A stretch of DNA of 7,520 bases from Asaia bogorensis (GTDB taxonomy: Bacteria > Pseudomonadota > Alphaproteobacteria > Acetobacterales > Acetobacteraceae), in assembly GCA_945874515.1 (NCBI GenBank), contig CAMCHA010000110.1:1-7520 (forward strand). Direction: 5' to 3'. Both the position numbers and the translations under genes were made by a program. Under the pieces are notes generated by a model. That model was not told the origin of the DNA, searched no databases, and saw only the letters and a list, made by a program, of their open reading frames with translations. Of this stretch, positions 5,429-7,520 are shown piece by piece (positions within the stretch are counted from its first letter, which is position 1; each line of letters begins with the position of its first letter).

Positions 5429-6331
5429 ATGCGCGTTGGGGTGATTGGTTTGGGCAGCATGGGCATGGGTGCGGCACTCAGCCTATTGCGCGCGGGGGTG
5501 GAGGTGACGGGTTGCGATTCCCGCACCTCAGCGCGTGATGAATTCATCACTGCTGGCGGTGTTGCCGTTGCGAAGGCGAGTGATTTGCCGGCGGGGATGG
5601 AAGCGCTAGTGGTGCTTGTGGTGAATGCTGCGCAAACCGAAGCCGCCGTTTTTGGCGTAGAAGGTGCTGCACCGCACATGGCGAAAGGCGGTGTGATTGT
5701 CTCCTCCGCCACCATGGCGCCGGATGCAGCGCGCGCTTTGGCTGCCAAGGCCGATGCAGCGGGCTTGCTCTATCTGGATGCGCCGGTCTCGGGTGGCGCG
5801 ATCAAGGCCCGTGCGGGTGAGATGACGGTGATGGGTGCCGGCAGCGAAGCCGCCTTCGCCAAGGCCGCGCCTGTGCTGGATGCCATCGCCACCAAAGTCT
5901 GGCGCCTGGGTGCCGAGATCGGAATCGGCGCCACGGTGAAGGTTGTTCATCAATTGCTGGCCGGTGTGCATATCGCTGCGGCGGCGGAAGCCATGGCGCT
6001 TGGCATTCGCGCCGGCGCTGATCCGCAGGCGCTTTATGATGTTGTGACAAGTGCCGCCGGCAATTCCTGGATGTTCGAAAACCGCATGGCGCGTGTGCTG
6101 ACGGGCGATGATGCGCCGCGCAGCGCGGTTGATATTTTCGTGAAGGATCTTGGTTTGGTGAATGACATGGCGCGTGGCCTGAATTTCCCGGTGCCTTTGG
6201 CCGCGCAAGCGCAGCAGCTTTTCACCGCGGCGCGTGCGATGGGCCAGGGCGGCGCCGATGATGGTTTTGTCATCCGCGTTTGGCAGGCGCTGACGGGGAT
6301 TGAGTTGCCGGGGGATGAGAAAAAGGGTTGA
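5429..6331 (+). CDS. ltnD: L-threonate dehydrogenase-like beta-hydroxyacid dehydrogenase (LtnD/YgbJ type)
   Basis: An NAD(P)-dependent oxidoreductase of the 3-hydroxyisobutyrate dehydrogenase superfamily, 300 residues long. In Cupriavidus LtnD oxidises L-threonate to 2-oxo-tetronate. The Rossmann motif GLGSMGMG is at 7-14, the substrate loop DAPVSGG at 117-123, and the catalytic Lys171 in GATVKVVHQLLAG. The LtnD/YgbJ subgroup is suggested by HQLLAGVHIAAAAEAMALG (174-192), GNSWMFENRM (211-220) and PRSAVDIFVKDLGLV (230-244). ATG 5429 follows AAGGGAAG (5415-5422) and starts right at the Rossmann strand, MRVGVIG. In-frame TTG 5411 and GTG 5426 are alternatives. The usual threonate partners OtnK (kinase), OtnI and OtnC are not in the window, so the true substrate may be another 2- or 3-hydroxy acid. 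It ends 8 bases from the convergent cupin stop. Confidence 0.85.
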   Translation: MRVGVIGLGSMGMGAALSLLRAGVEVTGCDSRTSARDEFITAGGVAVAKASDLPAGMEALVVLVVNAAQTEAAVFGVEGAAPHMAKGGVIVSSATMAPDAARALAAKADAAGLLYLDAPVSGGAIKARAGEMTVMGAGSEAAFAKAAPVLDAIATKVWRLGAEIGIGATVKVVHQLLAGVHIAAAAEAMALGIRAGADPQALYDVVTSAAGNSWMFENRMARVLTGDDAPRSAVDIFVKDLGLVNDMARGLNFPVPLAAQAQQLFTAARAMGQGGADDGFVIRVWQALTGIELPGDEKKG

Positions 6332-6339
6332 GGCCCGTT

Positions 6340-6669
6340 TCAGGCCGGCGGCAGATGCACCGCGAGCCAAAGCGTCTCGCCTGCGGGATCAGTCCAGGCG
6401 ACGCGATGGCGGCACAGCGCTGGCAATAGGGCCCAGTCGCCGGGCTTTAGTTCGCGCGTGGTACCATCAGCAAATTCTAGCGCTGCGTTGCCCGCGACAA
6501 TCAGCACGAATTCTGGCCAAGCTTGCTCATACCATGCGCCGTTGGTGACGGCGCGGGACGAGATGCGTTCCACGCGCGCCCCGCCAGCACGCGCTAATTC
6601 CACAAAATTTTCGGTGCCCTGTTCCGGCGCGGTGCCTTGATGCAGCGAACCAAAGCGCGGCGCGGTCAC
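6340..6669 (-). CDS. Small cupin-domain protein
   Basis: A 109-residue single-domain cupin beta-barrel. Cupin motif 2 is PGDWALLPALCRHRVAWT (76-93), with the retained metal-ligand-type His88. Motif 1, normally GX5HXHX3-4EX6G, reads WYEQAWPEFVLIVAG (46-60). The Glu and Gly are in place (Glu53, Gly60), but the HXH pair is replaced by YEQ. Metal binding is therefore doubtful and it may be non-catalytic or use another site. The start is GTG at 6669 overlapping the amidase TGA as GTGA, the classic coupled arrangement. Only a weak GGCGG-like ribosome site is upstream, so translation probably depends on the amidase. This suggests the two proteins act in one process. A ligand sensor or a small isomerase/decarboxylase-like role are both possible. 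The substrate is unknown. Confidence 0.82.
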   Translation of the reverse strand: MTAPRFGSLHQGTAPEQGTENFVELARAGGARVERISSRAVTNGAWYEQAWPEFVLIVAGNAALEFADGTTRELKPGDWALLPALCRHRVAWTDPAGETLWLAVHLPPA

Positions 6670-7520
6670 GCCGCCAGCACCGCCTCAACCGCGGCCGATA
6701 CTGCGAAAAGATGCCGATCCGCGCCATGTGCGCCGGTCAGCATCAGCCCGACCGGTGCCTCCCCCGGCGCGTTGCAGGGTAGGCTGATTGAGCAGCGATC
6801 GAGGAAGTTTCCAACACTGGGATTGCGCAGCAGCATCATATTGATTCGGTTGTATTCCTTCTCATCCTCCACCTCAGCGATGGCAGGCGGGATAAGCGGG
6901 CAGGTCGGGCAGATTAGCGCATCAAACGGCGCGGTGCGCGGCGCGACACTCGCGATGATGCGGGCGCGCGCATTGACCAAGTCCACATAATCGGCAGCCG
7001 ACATGCCTTCACCACGCCGGATGCGTTTCAGGATGCGCGGGTCATAGCCATCGGCCTTTTCCGCGATCAGGCGGCGATGCCAGGCCAAAGCCTCACTCGC
7101 TGGGAAGCCGCCGGCAGCGGTGACTTGGGGAATCTCGGTAAGCTCCGGCAGGTCAAATTCTATGATGCGTGCGCCAGCGAGTGCAAGTTTGCGCAGCGCT
7201 TTTTCGAAAGCGGCGGCGACATGGCCATCCATCCCATCGGTCAAATAGGTACCGCGCGGCAAGCCGAAGGTCAGGCTTTGCATCGGGGGCGGGGCAGGGG
7301 ATGTGGGCGTTTCCTCGCCGGCCATGAAGCTATCAATCAGCGCACAATCCGCGACCGAGCGCGCCAAAGGCCCGGCAGAATCAAGCGAGGGCGAAAGCGG
7401 CAGAATGCCAGTGATCGGCACGCGCCGCGCGGTAGGCTTCCAGCCGACAACACCGCAAAGTGCTGCCGGAATGCGGCAGGAACCGCCGGTATCCGTGCCA
7501 AGCCCGACAAAGCCCATGCC
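6666..7520 (-). CDS. Amidase-signature family enzyme, 5' end outside window
   Basis: The C-terminal 284 residues of an amidase-signature (GatA-like) hydrolase, which cleaves amide bonds with a Ser-cisSer-Lys triad. The visible part opens with the signature GLGTDTGGSCRIPAALCGVVGWKPT; the nucleophile is the Ser of GGSC, visible residue 14. Other family marks are GPLARSVAD (50-58), FDALICPTCP and the end SLPCNAPGEAPVGLML. Family members are about 450-480 residues, so some 170 are missing off the right edge, including the catalytic Lys and cis-Ser. The Met at 7515-7517 is internal, not the start. It resembles the stand-alone amidases of Acetobacteraceae more than true GatA, since no GatB or GatC lies beside it (inference). 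It is the first visible gene of an operon with the cupin. The amide substrate cannot be told from sequence. Confidence 0.92.
   Translation of the reverse strand, partial: GMGFVGLGTDTGGSCRIPAALCGVVGWKPTARRVPITGILPLSPSLDSAGPLARSVADCALIDSFMAGEETPTSPAPPPMQSLTFGLPRGTYLTDGMDGHVAAAFEKALRKLALAGARIIEFDLPELTEIPQVTAAGGFPASEALAWHRRLIAEKADGYDPRILKRIRRGEGMSAADYVDLVNARARIIASVAPRTAPFDALICPTCPLIPPAIAEVEDEKEYNRINMMLLRNPSVGNFLDRCSISLPCNAPGEAPVGLMLTGAHGADRHLFAVSAAVEAVLAA

Noticed and set aside
6329..6358. Possible terminator between the dehydrogenase and the cupin
   Set aside because: Only a 4-bp GGCC pairing is present, with no T-run on either strand.
7515..7517. ATG as the amidase start
   Set aside because: It falls inside the amidase signature, and the frame stays open to the window edge, so the gene continues beyond it.
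1..7520. CRISPR arrays, tRNA genes, transposons or phage genes
   Set aside because: No regularly spaced direct repeats, tRNA-like sequence, transposase or integrase motifs were seen on either strand.

Overview
The window is GC-rich chromosomal DNA. Its codon use and gene families point to an alphaproteobacterium, most likely the Acetobacteraceae/Roseomonas-like group. That placement rests on family resemblance only. All the genes look metabolic. I see no rRNA, tRNA, insertion sequence, phage gene or CRISPR array.

Layout, left to right. (1) Positions 1-1965, minus strand: a leuC-leuD pair for an isopropylmalate-dehydratase-type enzyme, with leuD cut by the left edge. (2) 1966-2065: a 100-base divergent control region containing inverted repeats. 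(3) 2066-3870, plus strand: a Tat-exported Bug/TctC-type solute-binding protein, then an enoyl-CoA hydratase/isomerase-family protein. (4) 3875-4267, minus strand: a small FliJ-like coiled-coil protein that ends 4 bases from the hydratase stop. (5) 4268-4375: a second divergent control region with a 14-base dyad and a 12-bp bulged inverted repeat. (6) 4376-6331, plus strand: an NHL-repeat beta-propeller protein, a gap of about 200 bases with two very small candidate ORFs (one a single membrane helix), then an L-threonate-dehydrogenase-like oxidoreductase. (7) 6340-7520, minus strand: an amidase-signature enzyme, cut by the right edge, translationally coupled through a GTGA overlap to a small cupin.

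How the genes may work together is inference. A periplasmic carboxylate-binding protein, an aconitase-superfamily dehydratase, a crotonase-fold enzyme and a beta-hydroxyacid dehydrogenase suggest uptake and breakdown of a branched or hydroxylated carboxylic acid. The genes lie in several opposed units, so one shared pathway is not shown. The LeuD subunit carries an unusual substrate-recognition loop, which is the best hint that the LeuCD pair may be a paralogue with a changed substrate. I found no clear evidence of an entirely new system. The most useful leads are that loop, the two structured divergent intergenic regions, and the small membrane-peptide ORF before the dehydrogenase.
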